Part shown: positions 49,454 to 59,333 of the stretch, one piece after another
Position numbering within the stretch: position 1 is the first letter of the stretch
Layout: every line of letters starts with the position of its first letter
NCBI GenBank assembly: GCA_016709315.1
Contig: JADJMZ010000006.1
Coordinates: forward strand, 248,001-312,000
Source of the DNA: Ignavibacteria bacterium
Lineage (GTDB): Bacteria; Bacteroidota; Ignavibacteria; Tepidaquicellales; Tepidaquicellaceae
Reading direction: 5' to 3'
DNA length: 64,000 bases
Notes under the pieces: model-generated
Seen by the model: the letters and a program-made list of their open reading frames with translations, nothing else
Databases searched by the model: none
Told to the model about the DNA's origin: nothing
Position numbers and translations under genes: made by a program

Positions 49454-51100
49454 TTGAAAAATTATCTTACAAAAATCATAGGTGACGCTTTTCTAAAGCT
49501 GAATTATCCTGATAAAAGCATTCACTTTGACAAGCCTAAAGAAGAAAAGTTCGGCGATTATTCTACTAATGCAGCTATGCTGCTTGCAAAAGATTTAAAA
49601 TCTCCGCCCAGGAAAATTGCAGAAGAATTAATTCATAATCTGGAATATGATAAAGATGTTATATCTAAAGTAGAAATAGCCGGAGCAGGATTTATAAATT
49701 TTTTTATTTCCGGAAATTATTTTAAAAAAATTATCCCTGAAATATTAACCGGAAAAAATAATTACGGGAGATCTGAAGTATTTAAAAACAAGACTGCGAA
49801 TCTTGAATGGGTAAGCGCAAACCCTACAGGTCTTCTTCACGCCGGGCATGGAAGACAGGTCTGTCTTGGTAAAGCTCTTGCAAATCTGCTGGAATGGACA
49901 GGTTACAAAGTCACAAGGGAATATTATTATAATGATGCGGGTAACCAGATGTCTGTCATGGCTAAATCAGTCTATGCAAGATATATGCAGATATTCGAGC
50001 CGGAATTTCCTTTCCCTGAAGAGGGCTATGCTGGAGATTATATTAAGGACATTGCACAGATCATTTATGCTGAAAGAAAAGATTCATTAAGAAACCCGGA
50101 GAATCTGGATATTTTTAAAGAAGCAGGAGAGAATTATAACTTTAAGCTTATAAAAAATACTTTAAATACTCTTGGCGTAAAGCATGATGTTTTTTTTAAT
50201 GAAACATCGCTTTATGAAAACGGAGAAATTAACAGAACGATTGAGGAATTCAAATCCAAAGGACTTACTTACGAAGAGGAAGGAGCTCTCTGGCTTAAAA
50301 TGAATAAAGATGACGGATTTCAAAAAGATAAAGTGATAGTGAAATCAAGCGGCGAACCAACTTACAGACTTCCTGATATTGCTTACCATCTCGATAAGAT
50401 AAAAAGGGGATATGATCTGATCGTGGATATTTTCGGATCTGATCACGGCGATACTTACAAGGAAGTTTTGTATGGAATAAAATCTCTTGGATACGATGTC
50501 AGCAGTATTAAAGTAATAATTCATCAGATGGTAACTTTTAAAACAGGAAATGAATCATTTAAGATGAGCAAAAGAAGTGATAAGTCTTATTATCTTGACG
50601 ATCTTATAAATGATATTGGCGCTGATGCGACACAGTTCTTTTTCGTAATGCGCGGTGCTAATACTCATCTTGATTTTGATATCGAACTTGCGAAAGAGCA
50701 TTCCGAAAAGAATCCTGTCTATTATCTGCAGTATGCATACGCCAGGATCTGCGGAATACTCAGGAATGCTGATGAGAACTTTCCCGGCTACAAGGATATT
50801 AATTCTGATGATCTGAATTTTCAGCTTATAAATTCGGATTCAGAAATAAATCTTTTAAAAATACTTTCTGATTTCGGTGAAGAAGTTCTCAATGCAGGTA
50901 TGAGTTATGAACCCCATAAAATAATAACTTATCTGAATTCAGTTGCAGAAAATTTTCACAGATTTTATCATAACAACAGAGTCCTGGATCCGGAGAATAA
51001 GGAATTGTCGGAATTAAGGTTATTGATTTGTCTTTGCACAAAGCAGGTTCTTAAAAACGGATTTGATATCATTGGCATAAGTTCGCCGGAAAGAATGTAA
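49454..51100 (+). CDS. argS: Arginine--tRNA ligase
   Basis: A 548-residue class I synthetase. Start TTG at 49454 (MKNYLTKIIGDAFLKL). The N-terminal Add1 domain (about 1-95) includes 'FGDYSTNAAMLLAKDLK'. The HIGH-like motif is 'SANPTGLLHAGHGRQ' (about 120-134), and 'ADQHGDH'-region equivalents are 'DIFGSDHGDTYKE'. KMSKS is 'FKMSKRSDKSYYLDDL'. The C-terminal DALR anticodon-binding domain ('PVYYLQYAYARICGILR' onward) completes it. Length is normal. It charges tRNA-Arg in the cytosol. It stands alone on the plus strand; the 150-nt region upstream shows no T-box. Confidence 0.96.
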   Translation: MKNYLTKIIGDAFLKLNYPDKSIHFDKPKEEKFGDYSTNAAMLLAKDLKSPPRKIAEELIHNLEYDKDVISKVEIAGAGFINFFISGNYFKKIIPEILTGKNNYGRSEVFKNKTANLEWVSANPTGLLHAGHGRQVCLGKALANLLEWTGYKVTREYYYNDAGNQMSVMAKSVYARYMQIFEPEFPFPEEGYAGDYIKDIAQIIYAERKDSLRNPENLDIFKEAGENYNFKLIKNTLNTLGVKHDVFFNETSLYENGEINRTIEEFKSKGLTYEEEGALWLKMNKDDGFQKDKVIVKSSGEPTYRLPDIAYHLDKIKRGYDLIVDIFGSDHGDTYKEVLYGIKSLGYDVSSIKVIIHQMVTFKTGNESFKMSKRSDKSYYLDDLINDIGADATQFFFVMRGANTHLDFDIELAKEHSEKNPVYYLQYAYARICGILRNADENFPGYKDINSDDLNFQLINSDSEINLLKILSDFGEEVLNAGMSYEPHKIITYLNSVAENFHRFYHNNRVLDPENKELSELRLLICLCTKQVLKNGFDIIGISSPERM

Positions 51101-51328
51101 AAGGCGGGTTTGATCAGATTTAACTTTTGTTAACATTATTTCTTCCTCCGGGTTTTTTGAGCAAATGAATCAGAATTGAAACCGATTAATACTGCTAACA
51201 AAAACATAAATGAGATGACTCTTTTCTTTGACATTACTTACTTTCCTTTCGTTTGATTTTAAATATTGGGTTAAATTGAGGTAAAATTTTTATCAGAACT
51301 GTTCGTATTAACGTCTTTACAGGTTTCA

Positions 51329-53992
51329 TTATTCACTGATATTTATTTTCATGTTCTCTGTATTGCCGTTGTAATCCGTGTAATACATTAACATTCCTTT
51401 AGCAGGATTGACATTGTATTCTCCGGGTATCTGCGCATGAAGAATGTATGAGAATTCGTATTCGCCTTTCCCAATATAAGTTGCAAAAAATGTTACTCTG
51501 TTATCCCTCACTTCCTTGTCTGCATACCACCATCTCCAGCGATAGTAAGGGTAAGAAGTGTAATTGCTTTCGTCCTCAATAGTAAAACTCCAGTCATCTT
51601 TTACTATTTCCATTCCTGCCGGAAGAGGATCTTCAAGCATAAAATACTGATTGTCTTCTTTTGAATATACATGAAGCTTCACGAGCATGTCATCACCTGA
51701 CTTTATATTACCATCGAAGTATTTTTTACGGTAAACAATCTTTTCTTCATTATAAAGATTGTATTTCTCAAGACGGAAATATTCTCTTTCAATCCTGAAT
51801 CCCGACTCTCCTGCAGAAATATTTTCTGCTGAAGAATAATATGAAATATTTCCTGAAAAATAAATCTTGCCCTTTCCCGACTTTTCTATTTTTATTTCAT
51901 TATTCCCGGAAATTAAATTCCTGTTGTCAATTTTTATGAAATCATTCTTTTTATAAACATCATCAGATGTCATGGACTTTTCATATACATTGCTGCCGTT
52001 AATATAGACCTTAACAGTATAATCAGGATTAAGCTCGGATGAATTTTTCAGGTAATCCACAAGTGCAAATATAACTAATGCAGTCTCCTGAGTATTCCTC
52101 CACGAAGTCCCCATTCTCTGCATCATCAGCCATCTGACCACTCTTTCCTTTAAATCCGAATTTTTATTGATCATTATTATTGCTTTCAAAACCATTGCTG
52201 TAGTTTGTACTTTGTCATCCTGCCATCTGTAATGAAATTCTTTGCCTTCCCAGTAAGCTGTGCCTTCTCCTTTGGATTTAACATTCTTTTCTATTTTGCT
52301 GAGCTCTTCCATTGCATTTTTCTCATTGCCTGAAATTTTCCAGGTCATTGCAAGAAGGCTTCTTGAATAATCATTCAGCTCAGAAGAATTTATTTTTTTA
52401 ATATTCGATTTTAAAAACTCTTCGTCTATTCCTTTTGCAACTGCAATACTGTAAAGCATATATGCTAATGTAGTTTCATCAATGGTATTGTTATTGCTGA
52501 GCTGTGATTTAATTGAATTTATTCCTCTGTCAAGATATCCCTTGTCAATATTGTATCCCGCCTTTTCTGCAAGCGCAAGTCCGTAAACAACATAAGCGGT
52601 CATGTATGGATTCGTGTTATCATTTTCCCACCAGCCCCATCCGCCGTCTGAATGCTGAAAACTATACAACCTCTGCAATCCTTTCGCAACCATATCAGGA
52701 AGCTTTGTTTTTGTCGCCTCGCTTACCGGCGCATTGATCTCTTTAAAAGCATCAGCCACTACTACAGTCGGCAGAAATCTGCTCATTGTCTGCTCAACAC
52801 ATCCGTATGGATATCCTGCAAGATCATCCAGAGCAGTCAGAACTGTTGACGCTAATGATGCATCAACTGAAAGCTTAAGTCCGGTACTTCTCAAATCCGT
52901 TCCTGAAGGAATGTTAAACGTTTTTGATTCTGTCTTACTTTCATCTGAAAAATCAGCAACGGAATTTATTTCAACTTTAAGTCCTTTCGGCTGCAGCGGT
53001 ACTTTTATCTCTACTGCATCAGATTCTTCATTTGTCAGCGCCTCTGCATAAAGAGTAGCTGCACCCAGTGGTTCGTTTACTTTGATTTTCCAGTCAACAC
53101 GCACATCGGTGTTTGGTTCAATAGTTAATGTCTTTTCAGTGCCGGCATTTTCACTAATGATATTATCACCTCTGAATCTAACCAATGTCTTCTTCGCCGT
53201 TGACAGATAATTGTGAATTACAGTTGAGATCGTGACTTCATCATTCTCCTGCAGAAATCTCGGAGTTTCCATTCTGATCAATAAATCTTTTCTCGTAATA
53301 ACTGTGCTGACTGCCTGACCTGTTTTCGTATCTTCTGTAATTACTCTGGAAGTGATTCTCCATTCAGTCAGGTTATCAGGAAAATTTAAACTTACTTCTG
53401 CATAACCGTTTTCATCTGTAACAGAATAAGGAGACCATAATACGGCATCTTTGAAATCTGATCTTACCTCCGCCTGAACAAATTCATTGTCCGAAACCAT
53501 TCCGCTTTCAACAGGAGTCACTGCACTTTCATCCATGGATAATTTAGCACCATCTTTCTTCTTGTATATTTGTGCGGATTTATCCGTCACACCGGCTCTT
53601 AATTCTCCTCTTCCGTCAAATTCATTCTGCTCTGTCAATAATTCATTTAAATCTTTATCATTATAAAGTATTATTTCCCGTATTTGTTTTTTGGACAAAG
53701 TGAGTTCCGTCAGATCATCTTTTGTAATTCCATTGTAATAAGCGCTGATCGTATATTTGCCTTCAGGAAGCCGGAATTCAAATTTACCATCAGTATCTGT
53801 AATTCCCGCCTGATAATCTTCATCAATTACAATTATTGCATTCTGAACAGGTGTTCCGTTTTTTCTGATAAGTCTTCCCTTAACAGTTGCGAGTTCTTCT
53901 GAATTTAAATTCTTCAGATTAAATCTTTCATAAATAGTTATGAGACGGGAAGATCCGTTACTGGTGTTATTTGAGTTGAATGCAGTTGACAC
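51329..53992 (-). CDS. Alpha-2-macroglobulin family protein, C-terminal part (thioester domain), split by frameshift
   Basis: 887 codons from a GTG at 53992, overlapping the upstream ORF in another frame. It begins inside the protein ('STAFNSNNTSNGSSRL'). About residues 38-115 hold a carboxypeptidase-regulatory-like insert ('VKGRLIRKNGTPVQNAI', 'DTDGKFEFRLPEGKYTISAY'). The A2M domain follows ('VLWSPYSVTDENGYAEVS'), then the thioester 'YGCVEQTMSRFLP' (about residue 395-407) and the alpha-toroid TED ('GGWGWWENDNTNPYMTAYV'). The C terminus is a receptor-binding-like sandwich. It traps proteases covalently. The start codon given is only the first in-frame one after the frameshift at 54013-54018; see the next entry. 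Confidence 0.85.
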   Translation of the reverse strand: MSTAFNSNNTSNGSSRLITIYERFNLKNLNSEELATVKGRLIRKNGTPVQNAIIVIDEDYQAGITDTDGKFEFRLPEGKYTISAYYNGITKDDLTELTLSKKQIREIILYNDKDLNELLTEQNEFDGRGELRAGVTDKSAQIYKKKDGAKLSMDESAVTPVESGMVSDNEFVQAEVRSDFKDAVLWSPYSVTDENGYAEVSLNFPDNLTEWRITSRVITEDTKTGQAVSTVITRKDLLIRMETPRFLQENDEVTISTVIHNYLSTAKKTLVRFRGDNIISENAGTEKTLTIEPNTDVRVDWKIKVNEPLGAATLYAEALTNEESDAVEIKVPLQPKGLKVEINSVADFSDESKTESKTFNIPSGTDLRSTGLKLSVDASLASTVLTALDDLAGYPYGCVEQTMSRFLPTVVVADAFKEINAPVSEATKTKLPDMVAKGLQRLYSFQHSDGGWGWWENDNTNPYMTAYVVYGLALAEKAGYNIDKGYLDRGINSIKSQLSNNNTIDETTLAYMLYSIAVAKGIDEEFLKSNIKKINSSELNDYSRSLLAMTWKISGNEKNAMEELSKIEKNVKSKGEGTAYWEGKEFHYRWQDDKVQTTAMVLKAIIMINKNSDLKERVVRWLMMQRMGTSWRNTQETALVIFALVDYLKNSSELNPDYTVKVYINGSNVYEKSMTSDDVYKKNDFIKIDNRNLISGNNEIKIEKSGKGKIYFSGNISYYSSAENISAGESGFRIEREYFRLEKYNLYNEEKIVYRKKYFDGNIKSGDDMLVKLHVYSKEDNQYFMLEDPLPAGMEIVKDDWSFTIEDESNYTSYPYYRWRWWYADKEVRDNRVTFFATYIGKGEYEFSYILHAQIPGEYNVNPAKGMLMYYTDYNGNTENMKINISE

Positions 53993-56358
53993 TCCGGTAA
54001 AATTTCTTCCGTAAAAAATTTTCTTATGTCTTTTGTATTATCTTCTTTTATTGAATATATGCTTTCATCTACTATGCCAACGGACACTTCAGAATTACTG
54101 ACAGGATTTCCGGAATTGTCCAGAACCCGGACTTTTATTCTTCCTTCTTCCTTCGGTTTGTAAATTAATTTTGAAGGATCAATCTGTACGGTAAGAAATT
54201 TATCTTCCGGAATTACTAATACAGACTTGCCTGAATTTACAAATGTTCCGTTATAAACATAGTTAACGTTGATCTCAAATCCGGAAATATATTTATCTGT
54301 AACAGGAATCTCGATCATCTTTGAGGTTCCCGAAAACTTTTCAACAGAATATGAAATGATATCATCCGTGTTTGTAGTAACTAATGCGCTGACATCAGGA
54401 TTGGTAAGTAAAATCAATGCTTTGCAGACTTCTCCCTTTTTGTAACTGTCTTTATCCGTAATGATCTGAACGCCCCCTGACTGATTGTAATACCAGGACA
54501 TATCGCCTTTTGAAACATAAAAATATGCGCCTGCAGTTATTTGATTAGACCTGTCATCTTTTGCTTTTACTTCAATGGAATAAGCTCCTTCGATATCTCC
54601 GTCTCCGATATTAAACGAAACTACGCCTTTTCCATCCGTTAAAGTTTTTCCGGAAAGTGTTTTTACATAATCCTTTTTTTCATTGTAGTTATTTCGAGAC
54701 CATGTTGTTTTGTAAATTACAGCTTCGAATTCAGTCTGAACCGGCTGATCCGAAAAATTATTTGACATTACTTCAATATTCACAAAATCATTTGGCTTAT
54801 ACAGATATTTGTCAGTCTTAACATTCATATAAAAACCTCCTCTTGTCACAAAAGCAGATGTTGTTCCTGAAATTTCCCTTCGCGACTTATCAGTTACTTT
54901 TGCCTGCACTATGTAATTGTAATCTGTGCTGTTATCATAAGAACGATACCACCAGTCATTTGACTGCTCTTCTTTGAAATCTTCATTTATATCAAAATCT
55001 ATTTTTAAGTTTCCTTCATTATCCAAAATACCGCTTCCTGAATATAAAAATTCAGCTCCTCTGAATTTCTGATTATCATCCTGATTGTCAAAATAATCTT
55101 CATACCACCATGCGTATTCAGAAAATTTCCACCACGGTTTGTAATACTTTGTTCTGTAAATATTGTATTCTACGTTCGCTCCGTTAACCGGACTTCCGAA
55201 AAAATATTTAGCATTTATTTCGGCTTTAAGATTATCTTTTCCAAAATACTGCCCTTTGTCTGTCTTTACTGTAACTTTGTATTCCGGTTTTTTATACTGC
55301 TCAACTGTAAACCCTGATGTATATGAATATTTGTCTTCTATCACTGCGAAAATATTATATTCTCCGAGAGGCGCCTCTTCTTCTAACCGGAAAATCCCGT
55401 CAAAGCTTCCTTCGTTATTAGTCTTCACTGACTTTTTATAAACTTCAGCACCTTTCGAATCCTTAATGCTTACTTTTATATCTTTGTAAGACACCGGCTC
55501 GAGTTTTGAGTTATTGTTAACTCTGATTATACCCTTAAAATTTACATCTGAATTTGTTCTGTAAACCGGCTGCTGTGTGTAGATGTAAGTGTAGTATCTG
55601 GTTTCTGCATTTCCGAAATAAAGATAGGAGTCTGATACTACTATGTCATCTCCGAACTTACCGATGATCATTGGAATTTTATCTTCCTCACCTGAATTAA
55701 CTTCCTGATAATTTATACTCTGGAAAAGCAATCCATCAACAGTCTTTCCTGTGCCTGCTTTTGTTTTGCCAATGTAAAAACTCAGCTCTGCCCCTGACAC
55801 CGGAGCTCCGGATTTTCTGTCAACTGTAAAAGCAAGCATTGAATTGTTTCCCGCTTTTGATACAACACCAAGCGCAGATACTATAAAACCGCAGTATGCT
55901 ACTTTATTATCTGATGTTACTCTTATAAGATATGCGCCTTTTGAATTTATATTCAGCGGAACGGATTCATTCACATAAAAATAATCGTAATCATTTTTTT
56001 GCTTTATGTATTTTTTAAATGAATATACTTCTTCGGTCAGGTAAGTAAGATTAAGACTGTCCTTGCTCAATACATCTAAATTGTATCGTGAAGACTGTTT
56101 GGAATAAAAATCATTTATATCTTTAATTCTTAAAATACTGATATTAAACTGAACACTTTCTTTTCCTTTCCTGTCCTTCTCAGAGTAATCATAAGAATAA
56201 ATATTCAGCTTAACCTCGTCTCCGGGAAAGTAAAGATTATTCGTCGAAACAGAAAAATTAATATTTCTGTTTTGAGATTTTGCATCAGTGTTTAAGAAAA
56301 GTAAAATAATTAGGGATAGAATTATTGATGAAAACCTGAATAAATTTTTAGTGTCCAT
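53938..56358 (-). CDS. Alpha-2-macroglobulin family protein, N-terminal part, split by frameshift
   Basis: 806 codons from the ATG at 56358. Signal peptide at 1-28. It holds macroglobulin domains MG1-MG6-like: 'FSVSTNNLYFPGDEVKLNIY', 'YIYTQQPVYRTNSDVNFKGI', 'VNTDKYLYKPNDFVNIEV'-type repeats and 'SVGIVDESIYSI'. At the A6 run 54013-54018 the frame ends in the tail 'RKFFTEEILPECQLH'. With one more T on the coding strand it reads 'RKFFYGRNFTGVSTAFNSNN' and enters the downstream ORF. Full-length would be about 1,680 residues. This may be a sequencing indel or a genuine pseudogene. Bacterial A2Ms usually sit beside pbpC; none is seen here. Confidence 0.85.
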   Translation of the reverse strand: MDTKNLFRFSSIILSLIILLFLNTDAKSQNRNINFSVSTNNLYFPGDEVKLNIYSYDYSEKDRKGKESVQFNISILRIKDINDFYSKQSSRYNLDVLSKDSLNLTYLTEEVYSFKKYIKQKNDYDYFYVNESVPLNINSKGAYLIRVTSDNKVAYCGFIVSALGVVSKAGNNSMLAFTVDRKSGAPVSGAELSFYIGKTKAGTGKTVDGLLFQSINYQEVNSGEEDKIPMIIGKFGDDIVVSDSYLYFGNAETRYYTYIYTQQPVYRTNSDVNFKGIIRVNNNSKLEPVSYKDIKVSIKDSKGAEVYKKSVKTNNEGSFDGIFRLEEEAPLGEYNIFAVIEDKYSYTSGFTVEQYKKPEYKVTVKTDKGQYFGKDNLKAEINAKYFFGSPVNGANVEYNIYRTKYYKPWWKFSEYAWWYEDYFDNQDDNQKFRGAEFLYSGSGILDNEGNLKIDFDINEDFKEEQSNDWWYRSYDNSTDYNYIVQAKVTDKSRREISGTTSAFVTRGGFYMNVKTDKYLYKPNDFVNIEVMSNNFSDQPVQTEFEAVIYKTTWSRNNYNEKKDYVKTLSGKTLTDGKGVVSFNIGDGDIEGAYSIEVKAKDDRSNQITAGAYFYVSKGDMSWYYNQSGGVQIITDKDSYKKGEVCKALILLTNPDVSALVTTNTDDIISYSVEKFSGTSKMIEIPVTDKYISGFEINVNYVYNGTFVNSGKSVLVIPEDKFLTVQIDPSKLIYKPKEEGRIKVRVLDNSGNPVSNSEVSVGIVDESIYSIKEDNTKDIRKFFTEEILPECQLHSTQITPVTDLPVS

Positions 56359-56522
56359 TTTGAATATTAATAATTTTATAAAATATTTTAAGATTTTAAA
56401 AGTTGAAATAAATTCTTAGATTGAAGAAAGAATTATGAATCTGAAATTTATAGACAATTTAACTGAAAAAGTTCCAAATTATTTTCTTAAATTTATTCCG
56501 CATTCAGTAAAGTAAAAGTATT

Positions 56523-57236
56523 ATGCTTAGCGATCTGTTAAATCAGCCATTTCCCGGTTTTGAAAAAAAAGCTCTTAAATTTTTAAAAGCGCTTTCAGTA
56601 ATCGATAATAATAATAAGAAATGGTTTGATGAACACCGCAATGAATATGAAATGTATTTGAAATTACCAATGCGAAATCTGATTGATACTTTGTCTTCAG
56701 AAATAAGGAAAATTGATCCCGACATTGTAGTCAATTATAAATCAATTTTCAGGATCAACCGTGATGTAAGATTTTCAAAAGATAAAAAACCCTACAAAAC
56801 CCATTATGCCGCTGCATTTGCTTTTGAGAAGGTTAAGTCTTCAGAAATCCCGCAGTTCTATTTTCATTTCAGCGCTGAAGAATTTATTTTTGCAGCAGGA
56901 CAGTACAGCATGGATGCCGTTTATCTGAAAAAAATAAGAAGAGGTATTTATTCAGACTTTGAAAACTTAAAATCAATTATTACCACAAAATCTTTTTTAA
57001 ATAATTTCGGAAGTGTCAGAGGAGAATCCTTGAGCAAACTTCCTAAAGGATTTGAAAATCCGGGACAAGGTGCTTCTGATCCTTTGCTGATAAAATTATT
57101 AATGATGAAGCAGTTTTATGTTTTCAAAGAATATAATCCGGATGTGATTTTATCAGAAGAACTTCCTGATCTTATCGTTGAAAATATTAAACTTTCTTAT
57201 GACTTTACTGAATATTTAGATAAAGTTTCAAAATAA
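56523..57236 (+). CDS. DUF2461 domain protein
   Basis: A 237-residue cytosolic protein. 'FPGFEKKALKFLKALSVIDN', 'NKKWFDEHRNEYEMYL', 'YKSIFRINRDVRFSKDKKPY' (R-I-x-R-D-x-R-F-S-x-D-K-x-P-Y-K) and 'YFHFSAEEFIFAAGQYSMD' match DUF2461, a widespread family without known function. The R-D-x-R-F-S-x-D-K-x-P-Y block is intact. The ATG at 56523 is natural. It leads a co-oriented run (hydrolase, DoxX, truA) with a 14-nt gap to the next gene, so an operon is likely. Confidence 0.92.
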   Translation: MLSDLLNQPFPGFEKKALKFLKALSVIDNNNKKWFDEHRNEYEMYLKLPMRNLIDTLSSEIRKIDPDIVVNYKSIFRINRDVRFSKDKKPYKTHYAAAFAFEKVKSSEIPQFYFHFSAEEFIFAAGQYSMDAVYLKKIRRGIYSDFENLKSIITTKSFLNNFGSVRGESLSKLPKGFENPGQGASDPLLIKLLMMKQFYVFKEYNPDVILSEELPDLIVENIKLSYDFTEYLDKVSK

Positions 57237-57250
57237 AATAAACCATTACA

Positions 57251-58042
57251 ATGAATACTTTTAAATTTAACGGAATAAGTATAAACGATTATGAAGGTAA
57301 CGGAAAACCTCTGATCTTCATACATGCTTATCCGCTGTGCAGCAGAATGTGGGATGATCAGGTAAGTTATTTTAAAGATAAATTCCGTGTGATCACTTAT
57401 GATATCAGAGGTCTTGGATACAGTAATGAACTTTCCGATTATCAGTTTACTATGGAAGATCTTGTAAATGATCTGTTCAGCATTATGGATGAAATGAAAC
57501 TCGGGAAAGCCAACGTTTGCGGACTTTCAGTCGGCGGATACATTCTTCTGAGAGCGCTTGTCAGAGACAGTAATAGATTCTCATCTGTTATACTCGCTGA
57601 TACAAAGTCAGAAGGAGAAGATAATGAAAGTCTTATCGGCAGGTCTAAAATGATAATGGATCTGAAAACAGATAATAAAGATAAGGTATTGAATGAGTTT
57701 CTGAAAAAACTTATCAGTGAAGAATCATACAAAAATGAAAAACTAAGAAGCTTCATTGAAACTATGATGAGCTGGATGGATGTAAAGGGACTGTGTGCCG
57801 TTCTGATGGCTATTGCAACAAGGACTTCTACATTATTCGAATTAAAAAAAACAGATGTGCCTGCTCTTATTATCGCAGGAAAGCTTGATGCGGTTACACC
57901 GCCGGTAAGATCATATTATATGAATGAAAATCTAAAGAATTCTGTGTTTAATATTATTCCCGCAGCAGGACATTTGAGTAATATGGAAGCGCCTGTAGAA
58001 TTCAATAAAGCTGTTGAGAAATTTTTATTAAATCTCGGATAA
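57251..58042 (+). CDS. Alpha/beta hydrolase
   Basis: A 263-residue alpha/beta-hydrolase. The oxyanion loop is 'IFIHAYPLCSRMW', the nucleophile elbow 'CGLSVGGYILLRAL' (G-x-S-x-G), the acid 'IIAGKLDAVTPP' and the base 'IIPAAGHLSNMEAP', so the catalytic triad Ser-Asp-His is complete. 'ITYDIRGLGYSNELSDY' is the typical strand-4 region. The family spans esterases, lactonases and C-C hydrolases (homologues are often labelled 3-oxoadipate enol-lactonase-like), and the substrate is not readable. It is in the middle of the DUF2461-hydrolase-DoxX-truA run, 4 nt before DoxX. Confidence 0.9.
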   Translation: MNTFKFNGISINDYEGNGKPLIFIHAYPLCSRMWDDQVSYFKDKFRVITYDIRGLGYSNELSDYQFTMEDLVNDLFSIMDEMKLGKANVCGLSVGGYILLRALVRDSNRFSSVILADTKSEGEDNESLIGRSKMIMDLKTDNKDKVLNEFLKKLISEESYKNEKLRSFIETMMSWMDVKGLCAVLMAIATRTSTLFELKKTDVPALIIAGKLDAVTPPVRSYYMNENLKNSVFNIIPAAGHLSNMEAPVEFNKAVEKFLLNLG

Positions 58043-58046
58043 AATT

Positions 58047-58484
58047 ATGAAAATAAATTTCAGTGAAAGACACAGTGACTTAGGATTATTTATCATCAGA
58101 TTAGGATTAGGTATCAGTTTTATATTTATTCACGGTTTGCCGAAAATTAAAGGCGGACCTGAATTATGGCTCCGCCTGGGAAAGTCTATGTCAAATCTTG
58201 GCATAAATTTTCTGCCTGAGTTCTGGGGATTTATGTCAGCATTTTCTGAATTTGTAATTCCTGTTTTCATAATAACCGGACTTTTCTTCAGACCTGCCTT
58301 GTTATTAATCGCCTTCACTATGTTCGTTGCAATGCTTCTGCATTTAACTAATATGGATCCATGGTTGAAAGTCGCTTATCCTATGGAATTATTGTTCGTG
58401 TTCGCAGGATTGTTCCTGATTGGTCCGGGAAGATTCAGCTTAGATCATAAGTTCCGAAAAAAAACAGGCAGTTCAGACAAATGA
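58047..58484 (+). CDS. DoxX family membrane protein
   Basis: A 145-residue inner-membrane protein with four hydrophobic segments: 'LGLFIIRLGLGISFIFIHGL', 'FWGFMSAFSEFVIPVFIIT', 'PALLLIAFTMFVAMLLHLTN' and 'PMELLFVFAGLFLIGPGRF'. DoxX proteins are small four-helix proteins related to the DoxD subunit of thiosulfate:quinone oxidoreductase; most have unknown roles in redox stress. The second helix glutamate ('SEF') and the terminal 'GPGRFSLD' are conserved. It overlaps truA by 4 nt (ATGA), so the two are coupled in translation. Confidence 0.92.
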   Translation: MKINFSERHSDLGLFIIRLGLGISFIFIHGLPKIKGGPELWLRLGKSMSNLGINFLPEFWGFMSAFSEFVIPVFIITGLFFRPALLLIAFTMFVAMLLHLTNMDPWLKVAYPMELLFVFAGLFLIGPGRFSLDHKFRKKTGSSDK

Positions 58485-59224
58485 AGTTAAAACTATTTAT
58501 TGAATATGACGGAACGGGCTATTCCGGCTGGCAGAAACAAAAGAATGCAAAAACGATCCAGGGAACTCTGATAAAGGCTGTAGAGAATGCTTTTGCAAAA
58601 TCGAAAGGCAACAGTAAGTTAATTGACTTACAGGGTTCAGGAAGGACTGACAGCGGAGTTCATGCTATCGAACAAATATCGCATCTTGAATGTGAGACAA
58701 TGATAGCTCCGCATATTCTGAGGATGAAAATAAATGATGAACTTCCTGCTGATATTAATATACTTGAAATTGAAAAAGCCGCCGATAATTTTCATGCAAG
58801 ACATTCAGCAGTTTCAAGACAGTACCTGTACAGGATCTCACGAAGGAGAAGCGCTTTTGAAAAACGTTATATCTGGTGGATTAAAGATGATCTTAATCTG
58901 AAAAGCATGCAGGAAGTAATGAACTTGTTTCCCGGAATGCATGATTTTAAATCATTTTCTGATCCGGATAAGGAAAATAAATCAACAAAAGTTCTGGTAG
59001 AATCAATTGATATTTCAGAGGAAGATGATCTCATACTCATCAGAATCCGTGCTTCACATTTTTTATGGAAAATGGTAAGACGAATTGTCGGTACGCTTGC
59101 TGAAGCAGGGAGGAATAATTTAGGTAAGAAAGAAGTGTCAGATTTTCTGAAAAATTATTCTGATATACCAGCCCGTCTGACTGCACCTCCTTCAGGATTA
59201 TTTCTGGAAAAAGTTTACTATTAA
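58481..59224 (+). CDS. truA: tRNA pseudouridine(38-40) synthase TruA
   Basis: A 247-residue pseudouridine synthase modifying uridines 38-40 of the tRNA anticodon arm. 'LFIEYDGTGYSGWQKQKN' is the standard opening and 'LQGSGRTDSGVHAIEQISH' holds the catalytic aspartate (GRTDxGVHA). 'FHARHSAVSRQYLYRIS' and 'FLWKMVRRIVGTLAEAGRNN' follow, all at normal positions and length. It is the last gene of the run, overlapping DoxX by 4 nt and followed by a weak terminator hairpin. Confidence 0.96.
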   Translation: MKLKLFIEYDGTGYSGWQKQKNAKTIQGTLIKAVENAFAKSKGNSKLIDLQGSGRTDSGVHAIEQISHLECETMIAPHILRMKINDELPADINILEIEKAADNFHARHSAVSRQYLYRISRRRSAFEKRYIWWIKDDLNLKSMQEVMNLFPGMHDFKSFSDPDKENKSTKVLVESIDISEEDDLILIRIRASHFLWKMVRRIVGTLAEAGRNNLGKKEVSDFLKNYSDIPARLTAPPSGLFLEKVYY

Positions 59225-59230
59225 AACAAA

Positions 59231-59255
59231 ACCCGCCTTTAAGCGGGTCTTGTTA
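59231..59255 (+). terminator. Probable terminator hairpin after truA
   Basis: ACCCGC-CTTTAA-GCGGGT followed by CTTGTTATAT. The stem is 6 bp and the T tract imperfect. Confidence 0.5.
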
Positions 59256-59333
59256 TATATTCTGTTTCAAATAATATTTATTTTTACCGTAACAAAAATA
59301 TATCTCATTGATTTTGTTTTGGCAATTAAAATA

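Noticed and set aside
52734..53051. Plus-strand 105-residue ORF inside the alpha-2-macroglobulin gene
   Set aside because: Antisense shadow; serine-rich translation with no features.
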